Source: Pelagicoccus mobilis | Lineage (GTDB): Bacteria; Verrucomicrobiota; Verrucomicrobiia; Opitutales; Opitutaceae | NCBI RefSeq assembly: GCF_016595505.1 | Contig: NZ_JAENIL010000018.1 | Span: 62,001 to 126,000, forward strand | Reading direction: 5' to 3' | DNA length: 64,000 nucleotides | Shown here: positions 1-9,079 of the stretch, piece after piece | How the letters are laid out: each line of letters begins with the position of its first letter | Position numbering within the stretch: the stretch's first letter is position 1 | Position numbers and translations under genes: made by a program | Notes under the pieces: generated by a model | Told to the model about the DNA's origin: nothing | Seen by the model: the letters and a program-made list of their open reading frames with translations, nothing else | Databases searched by the model: none

Positions 1-545
1 ATCCCTCCCCAGCAAATCTCCCCTTCGGCAGCGATACGTTCGCCAGAAGCTTGAGCGATCTTGCCAGCCTCCCGGAATGTTTGAGCAATGAGAGAGGTAT
101 TGCCCTTGGGATCCTTGTCCCAATCCGTAACTGAGGCTGCGGAATCCACGCGGATGATGCCGTTCGGACGCACCCCCAGTTCACGCAGTCTCGAAGCGAT
201 CTTCGTAGACTTTCGCACCGCATCGAGCCAAGCCGAACGATGAGCTTCGTCGCCCATCGCCGACGCGTCGAACCAGACTGGAGCAACCACCGAACCGATT
301 TCAAGTCCCTTGGCGGAGATCTTTTCGGCAAGCGCTTTGATTCCATCATCCGAAATGTCGATGTCGACATGCGGACTGTAGAGGAAGAGATCGACGCCAT
401 CAAACTTCACGCCATCGACTTCGGCATTCGCCGTCAGGTCGAGCATGGTATCGAGTTCGATCATAGGTTCAGAATCGGATTCGCCTTTACCGACGATACC
501 AGGCCACATGGCGTTGTGTAGCTTAGGGAAATTGTTTTCAGACAT
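1..545 (-). CDS. Sugar phosphate isomerase/epimerase, TIM-barrel (3' part beyond window)
   Basis: The reverse strand reads open from an ATG at 545 to the window edge, about 181 codons, so the C-terminus is missing. The start reads MSENNFPKLHNAMWPGIVG. It continues with barrel-like segments typical of the AP-endonuclease-2/xylose-isomerase-like family: VDGVKFDGVDLFLYSPH, then GLEIGSVVAPVW and GVRPNGIIRVDSAA. There is no signal peptide, so a cytoplasmic enzyme is likely. Family members isomerise or epimerise sugars or sugar phosphates; the substrate cannot be read here. It lies 34 bases downstream of the cupin gene on the same strand and is probably co-transcribed with it, which fits a sugar-catabolic role. 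Confidence 0.8.
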   Translation of the reverse strand, partial: MSENNFPKLHNAMWPGIVGKGESDSEPMIELDTMLDLTANAEVDGVKFDGVDLFLYSPHVDIDISDDGIKALAEKISAKGLEIGSVVAPVWFDASAMGDEAHRSAWLDAVRKSTKIASRLRELGVRPNGIIRVDSAASVTDWDKDPKGNTSLIAQTFREAGKIAQASGERIAAEGEICWGG

Positions 546-579
546 AGTCTTTCGTAGTGTTAAATTGGGTACTTGGATT

Positions 580-1851
580 CTAGAACGAGTTATTTCGATA
601 CGCGCCCATAGCAGGAGCATCAGGATTCACCTCTGGTCCAAAATAACGAAGACAAACCAGAGGTTCAGTGCCGCTTGTGTTGCTAAAGGTTATGCCTTTC
701 TTGGCACCCTCCTCGGAGCAAAAATACTCATCCTCGGTCAACTCGTGGAATCGAATCATCTTCGGGCTCACCAATGGCTCGCCGTTGATCGTACCACTAC
801 CTTGCACGCAAATGAGCCCATACGCCCCCGAATCCTTGACCAAGGCGCTACATCCCGGATCCACTGTCAGTTCCTTTGCGGTAAAATACTGCATTTGATC
901 AACCTTCCCATACACGATCCAGCGATCAAGGTAGCCTTCATCGCGCGTGTCGGCGACAGGCACCGGTTCGAGGTAGTGATTGTCCTTGAAATTTGGATCT
1001 ACGTTTTTGTCCCAATCCAGTTGATCCACGATAAAGTCAATATCCTGATGTTTGCTCTCAGGCATGTCCTTCACAAGTAGACTCCACGGCACCTCCCGAC
1101 CTTCCACGAGATTCTGATACATTCCAAAAACATCGCTCCCCCATTGCGGCTCGTATGTACAAAGACTACCTGGTGCGTGCAGGATGCAAGGGTCGATCAA
1201 CCAGCCCGTACCTGGCTTGAGACGATACGCCTTGGACAAATCAAGGATACCATTGTCGCCCTTATTCCAATCCTCGATGCACTTACGAACCTGAGCCTTG
1301 GTCGTACCTGGCTCCAACCCCATGAACGTATAAGGAAAATTGTTACCTACATTATTGTGCTGCGGCGGAAAATAGTAGGACTCCGGTTTTCCTTCTTGTC
1401 CAACCAAAGCCGCCTGCTCTGCGCTTTGGTGCATATGATGTGGGATAGGCCCCATATTGTCGAAAAATTTCGAATACACCGGCCACTTGCCATACTTGTC
1501 CCAAATCGAACTACCGATCAAAGCAGCGCCACAACTATCCACCGCGTCCCTGAGAGTAAACTTGCTGTCGCCAACCACGCAATAGCTCAGCCCTTCATCA
1601 TCGGCTCGACCCACATTCGCCGTCTCGGTTGTAGAGGCAAACCAGCGTTCGTCGATACCTCCACGATCCAGCCCATAGGCATAGGTATCATCGGGGTGGA
1701 GCTTGATGCGTAGTCCGGGCTGAAGAAAGGAGCGCGGCACCCAAGCGGGAGCGAGGCGAAGCAGCCCTCCCGTCCTACTGAGTTCACCTTCCACAAGGGA
1801 TTGCACGTTAGTCTCGACTGATTTTAATTCAGTAACGCTATTGATGGCCAT
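580..1851 (-). CDS. Phosphomannose isomerase-like cupin protein
   Basis: A 423-residue soluble protein without a signal peptide. Around residues 135-150 it has GPIPHHMHQSAEQ, an H-x-H cluster typical of a cupin metal site. This is followed by YYFPPQHNN, GTGWLIDPCILHAPGSL and a C-terminal second cupin-like half (LTVDPGCSALV, GLICVQGSGTINGEP). The architecture recalls class I mannose-6-phosphate isomerase, but the sequence is divergent and the true substrate is unknown. It is placed between a TIM-barrel isomerase gene and a PAS-AraC regulator on the same strand, so it is probably part of a small sugar-utilisation operon. No RBS stands out upstream of the ATG. Confidence 0.7.
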   Translation of the reverse strand: MAINSVTELKSVETNVQSLVEGELSRTGGLLRLAPAWVPRSFLQPGLRIKLHPDDTYAYGLDRGGIDERWFASTTETANVGRADDEGLSYCVVGDSKFTLRDAVDSCGAALIGSSIWDKYGKWPVYSKFFDNMGPIPHHMHQSAEQAALVGQEGKPESYYFPPQHNNVGNNFPYTFMGLEPGTTKAQVRKCIEDWNKGDNGILDLSKAYRLKPGTGWLIDPCILHAPGSLCTYEPQWGSDVFGMYQNLVEGREVPWSLLVKDMPESKHQDIDFIVDQLDWDKNVDPNFKDNHYLEPVPVADTRDEGYLDRWIVYGKVDQMQYFTAKELTVDPGCSALVKDSGAYGLICVQGSGTINGEPLVSPKMIRFHELTEDEYFCSEEGAKKGITFSNTSGTEPLVCLRYFGPEVNPDAPAMGAYRNNSF

Positions 1852-2022
1852 ATCTGATCAAGGGGGTTGAAAGAGTAGACAGGGTGGGTCTACATAGGTC
1901 AGGGGTCACGATACCCTAATGTAAACCTTCAGGCCTCGATAAACTAGACTTGAAACGGCAAGAATTGGTCCAAAAGCGTCACCGGCCGCTTTCAAAGATA
2001 GTCCGCAACCGGAAGCCAAACG

Positions 2023-2973
2023 CTACTGATAGCGCTCACGATACTCGCTGGGCGTCTCCCCCATCGCTCTTCGAAATTCCTTGGCGAAATGGCTCTGATC
2101 CGCGTAGCCAAACTCGCTCGCGACCTCAGCGATGGAGTTCTTGGAAAAAACGAGGGAGCTACAACTCATCCGAATCCTCAAACGCCGAACGTAGTCATGA
2201 GGCGTACTACCGTAGGCAGCGCGAAACCGCCGCTCGAACGCGCGAACCGACAAGTTGCAGGCCTTAGCCAAATCGGAGTTGGTGATCGGCTCCTTGTAAT
2301 GCTCGCTCACGTAACGAACCGCTTCGCTCAAAGGAGAATTCCTCTCCCGGCTCGTAGCCAAATTTTCAAGCGGACGCGTCACCCCGGCATTTCCTACGAT
2401 TTGGCCAGCTGCATCATGCAACGGGACCTTCGAAGTAACGCACCAGCGCGCCGTGTGGTCGAATCGACCAACGAGTTCAAGCCGAGAGCGAATATGCTCA
2501 CCCTTCAATACGCGCTCGTCATCAATCCGGTACTGGTTAGCCAGCGTTTCCCCGCAAAGCTCAAAATCGTTGTGCCCGATAACATCCTCGCGCGTCTTCA
2601 AGCCGAAATTAAGAATAAAAGGCACGTTAGCCCATTGATAGGTCCCCTCCACGTCCTTTATCCAAAGCGGCACATCCTCTAGATAATCAAACAATCCAAG
2701 CACTTCCGGAGCCACAACACCAATACGGGCGAACGTAGAATTTAGGTCTTCAGTCTTTCCAGGGAGATTCTTATCCATCAACTCAGAGTCCGCACAATGG
2801 GCAGGCTCACTCGCCCCCGCAACAAAATCATTGCACAAGCTGGAATTTGACACGCGTATTGCAGCCTCCCCTACATTTTCCGCCTCCAGCTCAATCCCGG
2901 GAAATGTCACCGACCGACTAGTTCCAGTGCTCGGCAATGACTTTCTGCAAATCCGGATATGCCTCGTCGCCAT
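2023..2973 (-). CDS. PAS domain-containing AraC-family transcriptional regulator
   Basis: The longest frame gives 316 residues. The middle part (about 95-200) is PAS-like: PLWIKDVEGTYQWANVPF, then IGHNDFELC and a C-terminal VPLHDAAGQIVGNAGVTRP. Residues about 210-316 are a double helix-turn-helix AraC domain (ITNSDLAKACNLSVRAFERR, IAEVASEFGYADQSHFAKEF). It probably binds a sugar signal or redox cofactor in PAS and controls the flanking sulfatase and isomerase genes; this is inference. The ATG at 2973 lies inside the 3' end of the upstream sulfatase (56-base overlap). A GTG at 2907 or ATG at 2778 also precedes the PAS region and avoids the overlap, so the start is unresolved. Confidence 0.88.
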   Translation of the reverse strand: MATRHIRICRKSLPSTGTSRSVTFPGIELEAENVGEAAIRVSNSSLCNDFVAGASEPAHCADSELMDKNLPGKTEDLNSTFARIGVVAPEVLGLFDYLEDVPLWIKDVEGTYQWANVPFILNFGLKTREDVIGHNDFELCGETLANQYRIDDERVLKGEHIRSRLELVGRFDHTARWCVTSKVPLHDAAGQIVGNAGVTRPLENLATSRERNSPLSEAVRYVSEHYKEPITNSDLAKACNLSVRAFERRFRAAYGSTPHDYVRRLRIRMSCSSLVFSKNSIAEVASEFGYADQSHFAKEFRRAMGETPSEYRERYQ

Positions 2974-4504
2974 CCTGGTACTCGTCCTTCAGACGCAAGA
3001 GCTCCAACTTCAGTTCCTCAATCACAGCCCTGTATTCAGGATTGTTGTACGAGTTGTTTATCTCGTTCGGATCTTTTTCCAAATCGTAGAACTCCCATCC
3101 CGCAGGCGTTTGCCGGTCCACCGCCCCCGAACTCCCAAGAGGTAGCCCGTAAATGAAAATCAGCTTATAACGATCGGTCCGCACCCCGAAGTGCCCCGGA
3201 TTGTGGTGACCATTCAAATGCATCCAATAGCGGTAGTAGACCGACTCGCGCCAGCCCTCCGGCTGCTTCCCAGTCTCCAGAATGCTTCGGAACCCTTTCC
3301 CCTGCATCTCCTCCGGCACGGGAAGCCCCGCATAGCTGAGAAGCGTTGGTGCGAAATCTATATTCGCGCATAGAGCTTCGGTGTGGCTGCCCGCAGGAAT
3401 GTTGCCCGGTAAGCGGGCGATAAAAGGCATCCGAAAGGCTTCCTCATAAATCCAACGCTTATCGAAGTAGTCGTGCTCGCCCAGAAACATGCCCTGATCC
3501 GAAGTGTAGATAACCAAGGTGTTCTCCTCCAGACCTGACTCCTCGAGATACTCCAGAACCCGGCCAATATTCTCATCCACCGCCTTCACGCAACGAAGGT
3601 AGTCCTTCACGTACTTCTGGTAGGCCGCCTTGGTTTTCTCCGTCTCGGTCATACCCGTCACATCGATCGGTCCCGCGGCCCATTTCGGGCTCGTAACGTC
3701 GTCGATCATGTTGCGGCGATCCGCTAAACGATGCGAAATCGAAGTGCCAAAATCACGGGTCGCCTCCGAACGATGACTGAAGTCCTCCCAAAGGCTATCC
3801 GGCTCGGGCAACTCGACGTCCTCTAGGAAGGATTTATGCCTATCCGCCGGCTCCCAGCGTCCATGCGGCGCTTTGTGATGGAGAAAGAGCGCGAAGGGTT
3901 TGCTCTCATCCCAATTCTCCAACCAATCCAAAGCATAATCGGTAATCAAGTCGGTGTAGTAGCCTTCCACCCGCGGCCCGGCATCCCTTCCCGTTTTGTA
4001 AGGCGTCCCCTTTTCGAGAAAGATGGGGTCGTGGTAGTAGCCCTGCCCTGGCCCCACCTTCCAATAGTCGAAGCCAAAAGGCTCCGTATGCAAATGCCAC
4101 TTACCAATAAGAGCCGTTTGAAAACCACCCTTGCGCAGCAAATCGGCCACATTTATCGCATCTGCCGGAATTGGGTCTCTCAACGTTTTGACACCATTAA
4201 TGTGCCCATACTGGCCAGTAAGAATGCTCGCCCGGCTTGGGGTGCAAATCGCATTAACACAAAATGTCCGGTCCATCCGGATACCTTCCTTTGCCAAACG
4301 ATCGATATTGGGCGTCTTGAACACATCCGTCAGATGGCTGCCATAAGCGCTGATCGCGTTCGTCGCATGATCGTCCGACATGATGAACAGTATGTTGGGA
4401 CGCTTGGCGGCTTCAGCTGAGGCCGCTGCGATCGACCAAACGAAAGTCAGCCCCGCACTTACAGAGGTAAAAGAGCTAAAAAGATATCTTAAAACTGAGT
4501 TCAT
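2918..4504 (-). CDS. Secreted type I sulfatase
   Basis: Formylglycine-dependent arylsulfatase-type hydrolase that removes sulfate esters, probably from polysaccharide, outside the cytoplasm. From the ATG at 4504 the protein has an N-terminal hydrophobic signal (about residues 1-33), then RPNILFIMSDDH with the two calcium-binding aspartates. The maturation motif CTPSR has Cys at about residue 87, followed by TGQYGH. GKWHLH lies further on, and TSDQGMFLGEHDYFDKR carries the second metal site. An in-frame ATG 54 bases upstream adds a non-signal-like extension, so the internal ATG is preferred. The C-terminal end overlaps the longest frame of the AraC gene. The Cys-type motif needs FGE or anSME, not found in this window. 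Confidence 0.93.
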   Translation of the reverse strand: MNSVLRYLFSSFTSVSAGLTFVWSIAAASAEAAKRPNILFIMSDDHATNAISAYGSHLTDVFKTPNIDRLAKEGIRMDRTFCVNAICTPSRASILTGQYGHINGVKTLRDPIPADAINVADLLRKGGFQTALIGKWHLHTEPFGFDYWKVGPGQGYYHDPIFLEKGTPYKTGRDAGPRVEGYYTDLITDYALDWLENWDESKPFALFLHHKAPHGRWEPADRHKSFLEDVELPEPDSLWEDFSHRSEATRDFGTSISHRLADRRNMIDDVTSPKWAAGPIDVTGMTETEKTKAAYQKYVKDYLRCVKAVDENIGRVLEYLEESGLEENTLVIYTSDQGMFLGEHDYFDKRWIYEEAFRMPFIARLPGNIPAGSHTEALCANIDFAPTLLSYAGLPVPEEMQGKGFRSILETGKQPEGWRESVYYRYWMHLNGHHNPGHFGVRTDRYKLIFIYGLPLGSSGAVDRQTPAGWEFYDLEKDPNEINNSYNNPEYRAVIEELKLELLRLKDEYQDGDEAYPDLQKVIAEHWN

Positions 4505-4701
4505 TGCGTCTTGGCCTAGAAGCGACCTGTTATGGATATTTGACCTGGAAAGTCGCAACGAGACTCAAATCCACTCCTCAAAAACCTAAGAACTTACCCC
4601 TCAATTTCGCTTCATTTCCAAAAAATCAGTTACTGGGAGGACATCAAATAATGAGTCTCTTGCCGTCGGCGGGTCGACGCCCCGCCCTACTGTCTCTAAA
4701 A

Positions 4702-5676
4702 TCACTCAGTTCGATTCCATTCTCTAAACTTGGCCTCCCATAGTGTACGCCTTCCATTGGCCCATTTTGCGTCAGGCACTCCCGGATTCATACTTTCCAG
4801 GAACTCCAGTGATGGATTTTCTGATACAACCCCCTCTTCAGGAATCTCTATTCCCGCAAGCCACGCGCAGGCGTTCAACACGAGCCCACGCATCTCAGAA
4901 TGGCCAAGGTTCCAATAGTGATGCAGTCCTGTAATGGCAAAACCACGCCCTTTCTCCCCGTTATCAGCCACCCAGGCAACATGCTCCGGTCTTCCGCTCT
5001 GGGCGCTCACGAATGGATTTCCCCAGTGGGGACCATGTTTCCTCTGCCTAGTCTTATCGGGTGGGACAGCGGTTAACAGCGGAGTCACCCCTGTCATATC
5101 TTCCCGGAAACGCATGTTGTAGTACCACTCGTCATCGATGACGAACGGTTCAACTCCCCGATTCACCTCATGGTCAGGTATCGTTAGAAACTCAGCTTCC
5201 CAATGGGGATTCACAGACCAATAGGTTTCATAATATCCCCCAATGCACTCCAATATCCGGTCGCCCCTAGCTCCTTTTTCAAACGCACATGCATAATGCA
5301 TGACCCCCAATCCGACTCCCCTGTCATGAAGCTCTTTGAGCTGAATCATATGAGAGTCTTCGAGTATGTGCTTGTGAAGCCCATCGGAATAAACAACCAC
5401 CGCATCCGCGCCATCAAAGAAGTCAAAATCCTCCGGCCACCCGCCCTCATGAATATCGACAACCAAGTCTGAAACGCTGCCCCTCAAGCAATGAGCCAAG
5501 TACCTCACACCTCCTCGAAAGTCATGCATCCCATAGGAATGACTGTCTGGGCCTGCTATGAATACGATTCGTTTCCCTAGCCCCTCTTTGACGTCCATAT
5601 TGTTCTCCGTATCCGCACATACTATACAGGACACACTCGCAACGAGAACGAATAGCAAACTCCTAAAATAACACAT
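4702..5676 (-). CDS. ThuA-like domain protein, secreted
   Basis: A 324-residue protein with an N-terminal hydrophobic export signal (LLFVLVASVSCIVCADT; a lipoprotein site at one of the cysteines is possible but weak). The body matches the ThuA-like, class I glutamine-amidotransferase fold: RIVFIAGPDSHSYGMHDF at the start, then DGADAVVVYSDGLHKHI, GVGLGVMHYACAF and FAITGLHHYWNLGHSEMRGLVLNACAWLAG. ThuA-like proteins are common in PVC polysaccharide clusters; their reaction is generally unsettled, though some take part in keto-sugar metabolism. It sits upstream of the sulfatase on the same strand with a gap of about 200 bases. Its promoter side is next to the IS1380 element, which may have changed its expression. 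Confidence 0.85.
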   Translation of the reverse strand: MCYFRSLLFVLVASVSCIVCADTENNMDVKEGLGKRIVFIAGPDSHSYGMHDFRGGVRYLAHCLRGSVSDLVVDIHEGGWPEDFDFFDGADAVVVYSDGLHKHILEDSHMIQLKELHDRGVGLGVMHYACAFEKGARGDRILECIGGYYETYWSVNPHWEAEFLTIPDHEVNRGVEPFVIDDEWYYNMRFREDMTGVTPLLTAVPPDKTRQRKHGPHWGNPFVSAQSGRPEHVAWVADNGEKGRGFAITGLHHYWNLGHSEMRGLVLNACAWLAGIEIPEEGVVSENPSLEFLESMNPGVPDAKWANGRRTLWEAKFREWNRTE

Positions 5677-5703
5677 AAGGCTCCCCTTGCTTTTTCAGCT
5701 AAA

Positions 5704-7215
5704 CCCACCAGTTTCATAAAAACGTATCCAACGAACGGATAAGGAATTGCAAGTGACTGATTGGCAACGCATTGTTTTGGTTACCACACTAAAACTAACG
5801 AAAACCAAAAAGCCACTCGAAGTGAAGTTACCAAAACGCCTTTCCAGAACAAGAAAATCCTCCATTCCCGTCATCAAATTCGAAAGGCACAACCTTAGCT
5901 CCTACGGCGGACTTGTCGTATTCCAGAAGCTCTTCGCCGATCTCGGACTTTCGGCCAGGCTGGGCAAGTGCGTCCCGGGAGGATCCAAGCGCTCCCGCCA
6001 TGCCAGCTACTCGCTGCTGTGGCGACTGCTCGTCGTCAACGCCCTGATCGGCATGCGAAGGCTACGCGATCTCGATCACTACCGTGACGACCCTATCGTT
6101 TTGAAAGCTTTGGGCGTCGATCGCCTTCCGAGCGTCCCGACGGTCAGCCGCATGCTTGAGGACTGTGACGGGGTATCCGTATCCAGACTTCAAGCGCAGA
6201 GCCGGGATGTCGTCCTCGAGCGGGCAGCCGTCGAAGGCTTCGCCACCGTCACGCTCGACTTCGACGGCAGCGTGATCTCCACTGGGCGCAGGGCTGAGGG
6301 ATCGGCGGCGGGCTTCAACAGGAAAAAGAAGGGAGCGAGAAGCTACTATCCGCTTTTCTGCACGCTAGCCCAGAGCGGGCAGGTTCTCGACCTCCTCCAC
6401 CGCAGCGGCAACGTCCACGATTCCAACGGTTCGGTCGAGTTCGTAGAGCGCTGCGTCGAAGCCGTCCGGGCGGCATGCCCGCGGGTGCGGATCGAAGCCC
6501 GCATGGGCGGAGCCTTCTTCTCGGAGAAGATGATTCGAAAGCTCGATGCGCTCGGCGTGGAGTACGCCATGAGCGTTCCCTTCGAACGCTTCGCCAAGCT
6601 CAAGGCCTTGGTCGAGCAACGAATGCGATGGACTGCTGTTCCCGGTGGCGAGCGGGAGCGATCCGCCTTCGAGAAGAGCTGGAAGCCCGAAAGCTGGAAA
6701 AGCAAGGCTCGCTTCCTGTTCGTACGCTCCGAGAATCCCAAGCAGAGCAAAGGGCGGCTGCAGCTCGATCTGTTCTCGCCAGTGGAATACGGATACGACT
6801 ACAAGTGCGTGGTCACCAACAAGCGATGCTCGCTCAAGACAGCCGTCGTCTTCCTCGAAGGGCGCGGGGCGCAAGAGAACGTCTTCGCCGAACTCAAGAG
6901 CCAAGGAGCCTTGGCCTACGTGCCCTGCCGCCGCCTGGCGGCGAACCAGAGCTACATGCTATGCTCGATCATGGCCCACAACCTCGGCCGCGAGCTGCAG
7001 ATGAGAACCTTCGAGAAGCTGCGCCCGACCACTGCCAAGCGGCCCGCCCTGTGGGTGTTCGAGAAGATCCAGACGCTGCGAAACGCCTTCTTGTGCAAGG
7101 CGGGCCGTTTCACTCGCCCCGGAGGTAAGCCCACTTTGACGCTCAACGCCAACCCCATCGTCGAGCAATACATGCGAAACTACCTCGGCGCCGCTTGAGT
7201 ATTTATGAAACAGTT
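5704..7215. mobile_element. IS1380-family insertion sequence
   Basis: A single transposase gene is bracketed by imperfect terminal inverted repeats: CAGTTTCATAAA at 5709-5720 and the complementary TTTATGAAACAG at 7202-7213 (11 of 12 match, extendable to 12 of 14). The 7-mer AGCTAAA occurs just outside both ends (5697-5703 and 7216-7222) and may be a target duplication, although 7 bases is longer than I would expect for this family, so exact ends are uncertain by a few bases. The element separates a ThuA-like gene from a run of decayed genes. Transposase codon use is visibly richer in G+C than the host genes, as expected of a mobile gene. Confidence 0.8.
5753..7198 (+). CDS. IS1380-family transposase
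   Basis: A DDE-type transposase of about 481 residues, close to the usual length of the family and with no internal stop or frameshift. Recognisable segments are GVDRLPSVPTVSRMLEDC, TLDFDGSVISTGRRAEG (first catalytic Asp), RSYYPLFCTLAQSGQVLDL and the C-terminal RAQENV/FAELKSQGALAYVPCRR-like stretch with LAANQSYMLCSIMAHNLGRE. I choose the GTG at 5753 because AAGGA lies at 5741-5745 with good spacing. The TTG at 5747 is in frame but overlaps that site. The intact gene and intact ends suggest a recent or still active insertion. Confidence 0.9.
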   Translation: MTDWQRIVLVTTLKLTKTKKPLEVKLPKRLSRTRKSSIPVIKFERHNLSSYGGLVVFQKLFADLGLSARLGKCVPGGSKRSRHASYSLLWRLLVVNALIGMRRLRDLDHYRDDPIVLKALGVDRLPSVPTVSRMLEDCDGVSVSRLQAQSRDVVLERAAVEGFATVTLDFDGSVISTGRRAEGSAAGFNRKKKGARSYYPLFCTLAQSGQVLDLLHRSGNVHDSNGSVEFVERCVEAVRAACPRVRIEARMGGAFFSEKMIRKLDALGVEYAMSVPFERFAKLKALVEQRMRWTAVPGGERERSAFEKSWKPESWKSKARFLFVRSENPKQSKGRLQLDLFSPVEYGYDYKCVVTNKRCSLKTAVVFLEGRGAQENVFAELKSQGALAYVPCRRLAANQSYMLCSIMAHNLGRELQMRTFEKLRPTTAKRPALWVFEKIQTLRNAFLCKAGRFTRPGGKPTLTLNANPIVEQYMRNYLGAA

Positions 7216-7519
7216 AGCTAAATTCAAACGATTGTCCAATAAACACGATTCGGGCAGTACCGATGCCCGGACGGCTACCCACTATTAGGTATCAAGACGG
7301 AATCACAAGCTCATCGGACAGTCTCCAAGCTCTCTTCTTTCCCAAAGACTCACGGACAAGATCACACCGATTGCAAATACCTTAAACTAATCGCCCTCCT
7401 GCATGATCCACTATTTCCGAATTGGATCATCCCCCCTGTTCAGACGAGGTATAGGTATAAATAGAAGATTCAGGAAAAATGCCGGCTGGGTCACGACCGT
7501 GAATAAGCCCACTATACCA
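7216..7519. other. Intergenic DNA right of the IS, no gene seen
   Basis: No convincing coding sequence in any frame. It contains a short stretch near 7315-7340 (CGGACAGTCTCCAAGCTC) that resembles the end of the two intergenic repeats described at 11949 and 14956. Confidence 0.4.
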
Positions 7520-7665
7520 CTACTGAACTTTCGAGGCGACTGTGCCGTTCTCCATATTCAAGGTCTCTTCCATCTCCTCGAGACTCTTCCCCTTGGTCTC
7601 GGGAACGATAAAGATGCCCCATATGCAGCCGACACACACTGTAGCGATGCGACAGAAAGCACCAC
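7520..7665 (-). pseudogene. C-terminal remnant of an MFS sugar porter
   Basis: On the reverse strand about 45 codons end at a TAG (7520-7522) and read ...VGCIWGIFIVPETKGKSLEEM..., the diagnostic last transmembrane segment and PETKG(K/R) signature of sugar-porter MFS transporters. Further upstream the homology breaks, with a likely frameshift near 7660 (one frame gives LIAVVLSVAS). No start codon or the rest of the roughly 450-residue transporter is present. It lies between the IS1380 element and the FG-GAP gene, so the rest may have been lost by deletion linked to the insertion. The call is strong for the family and the truncated state is directly visible. Confidence 0.75.
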
Positions 7666-7753
7666 AGCAATGAGAGGAGAGATCGTTTTTAGTATTCTTA
7701 TTCCAATGACAGTAACAATCAATTCAGACAATTAGCAGATACTCGTTGCACCG

Positions 7754-8974
7754 CTACTTTCGCCCTTCATTGAAGATCGCATAAGTGCCGCTCTTCCCGG
7801 CCACCACGATATCCAAGCGACCATCACCATTCAAATCCGCCGTATTGATCTGGAGCCCTGTGCCGGCACTTCCGGTCATGATCGTTTTCCGATTGAAGCT
7901 CTTCTTTCGTTTATCCCAATTATAGTAGTACAGCACAGCCTCTTCGTTGCCTCCTGGATCCTTCCCATTGTGGGCAAACACCCGCTTACCGGTAATCAAC
8001 TCGTCCTCTCCATCTCCATCGATATCCGCGAAGTGAAGAACATGCGGCTGAGAAAAGCTATCGTCGATCAGGTGCTCTTTCCACTGCAATTTTCCATCCG
8101 CCGCAGGCTCTAGTTGTTCTCTCCAGAACAAGCCGTAATCGTGTCCAAGACCGTATATAAAGTCGTTGCGTCCGTCGCCATTAAGGTCGCGCACCAGCAT
8201 CGGGACTGATGCGTGTAGAAACCAGTCCTCGTGCAAGGTCCAAGGATTGTCACCGATCCCTTCTGCAGGCTGCTCATACCAACCGGATTGGAAAAGCACA
8301 TCCACTCTGCCGTCGCCATTCAGATCACCCACGCCTAGCCCATGCCCGTTCTTCTTTAGGCCAATCGTTATTTTGCTCAAACTGGGCACTTCTTTCAGCT
8401 CCTTCTTCTTGCGAGGACCTTGCTGCACAATGACCTCACGCTCTTCAGTCGTAAACTTCCAAGCGACAAAGTCGTTTTCCTTGAAGTAAGAATTAACGAC
8501 GAGTTCCGGAATGCCGTCGCCATCCAAATCCCTCATAACTTCCGCTTCATTCCGCGTGGCTCCCGCATCCTTCAAAAGATGCTTCTCCCACTGGTGCCCG
8601 CGCTTCAAACCTTCGTCCCCAGGATTCCGATACCAGTGAATCTCAGACGTAAAGAAAGACATCGATATCACATCTATCCAACCGTCGCCGTCTACATCAT
8701 AAGGAAAATCGCCATTGGAGTGAACGTACCCCCTGTTATCTTCAATCGCGCGTACAGGTCTTGGCGTATAGTCGGGGCCCGCAAACCAGTTGCGGCCTGC
8801 TACGATGTCCAGCACGCCATCCTTATCCACGTCGAAAACAGCACTTCCCTCATTTGCATCCAAGGCCAGCAGCTTTGCGGAAAACTTAAGATTTGGTTCC
8901 GCGCCGCATAAGGACGCAGACAAACCAAGCCCTAGGATTGAGAAGAGAGAGAGGGTAATGATTGGCGATTTCAT
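7754..8974 (-). CDS. Secreted FG-GAP/VCBS repeat protein
   Basis: About 406 residues from the ATG at 8974, which opens a clean signal peptide (MKSPIITLSLFSILGLGLS, then ASLCGAEP). An upstream in-frame ATG at 9010 would add 12 residues before the signal and is less likely. The body holds several calcium-binding FG-GAP/VCBS blades: DVDKDGVLDIVAG, DVDGDGWIDVIS, DLDGDGIPELVVN, DLNGDGRVDVLF, DLNGDGRNDFIYG, DIDGDGEDELITG and DLNGDGRLDIVVAG. These form an integrin-like beta-propeller, probably acting in the periplasm or at the surface, possibly in carbohydrate binding. No catalytic domain is evident. Its neighbours on both sides are decayed genes; this one has no lesion. Confidence 0.88.
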   Translation of the reverse strand: MKSPIITLSLFSILGLGLSASLCGAEPNLKFSAKLLALDANEGSAVFDVDKDGVLDIVAGRNWFAGPDYTPRPVRAIEDNRGYVHSNGDFPYDVDGDGWIDVISMSFFTSEIHWYRNPGDEGLKRGHQWEKHLLKDAGATRNEAEVMRDLDGDGIPELVVNSYFKENDFVAWKFTTEEREVIVQQGPRKKKELKEVPSLSKITIGLKKNGHGLGVGDLNGDGRVDVLFQSGWYEQPAEGIGDNPWTLHEDWFLHASVPMLVRDLNGDGRNDFIYGLGHDYGLFWREQLEPAADGKLQWKEHLIDDSFSQPHVLHFADIDGDGEDELITGKRVFAHNGKDPGGNEEAVLYYYNWDKRKKSFNRKTIMTGSAGTGLQINTADLNGDGRLDIVVAGKSGTYAIFNEGRK

Positions 8975-9079
8975 AATTATGTTTCTTACAAGATTTAACC
9001 TGCTAGCCACAGCTGGTCACCTGTGTCATCTAAGCACCGAGTCATAGAAGAGTTAGGGGTTATGACATCAAAAGAGCAG

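Noticed and set aside
445-1713. Plus-strand open frames of 211 and 189 codons
   Set aside because: They lie opposite the cupin gene, have no RBS or known motif, and are complementary-strand shadows of its codons.
6346-7173. Several long frames opposite and alongside the transposase
   Set aside because: GC-rich mobile gene sequence gives open shadow frames; only the plus-strand frame from 5753 has transposase motifs and an RBS.
7403-7735. A 110-codon plus-strand frame
   Set aside because: The opposite strand carries the MFS PETKG tail, so this frame is a shadow.
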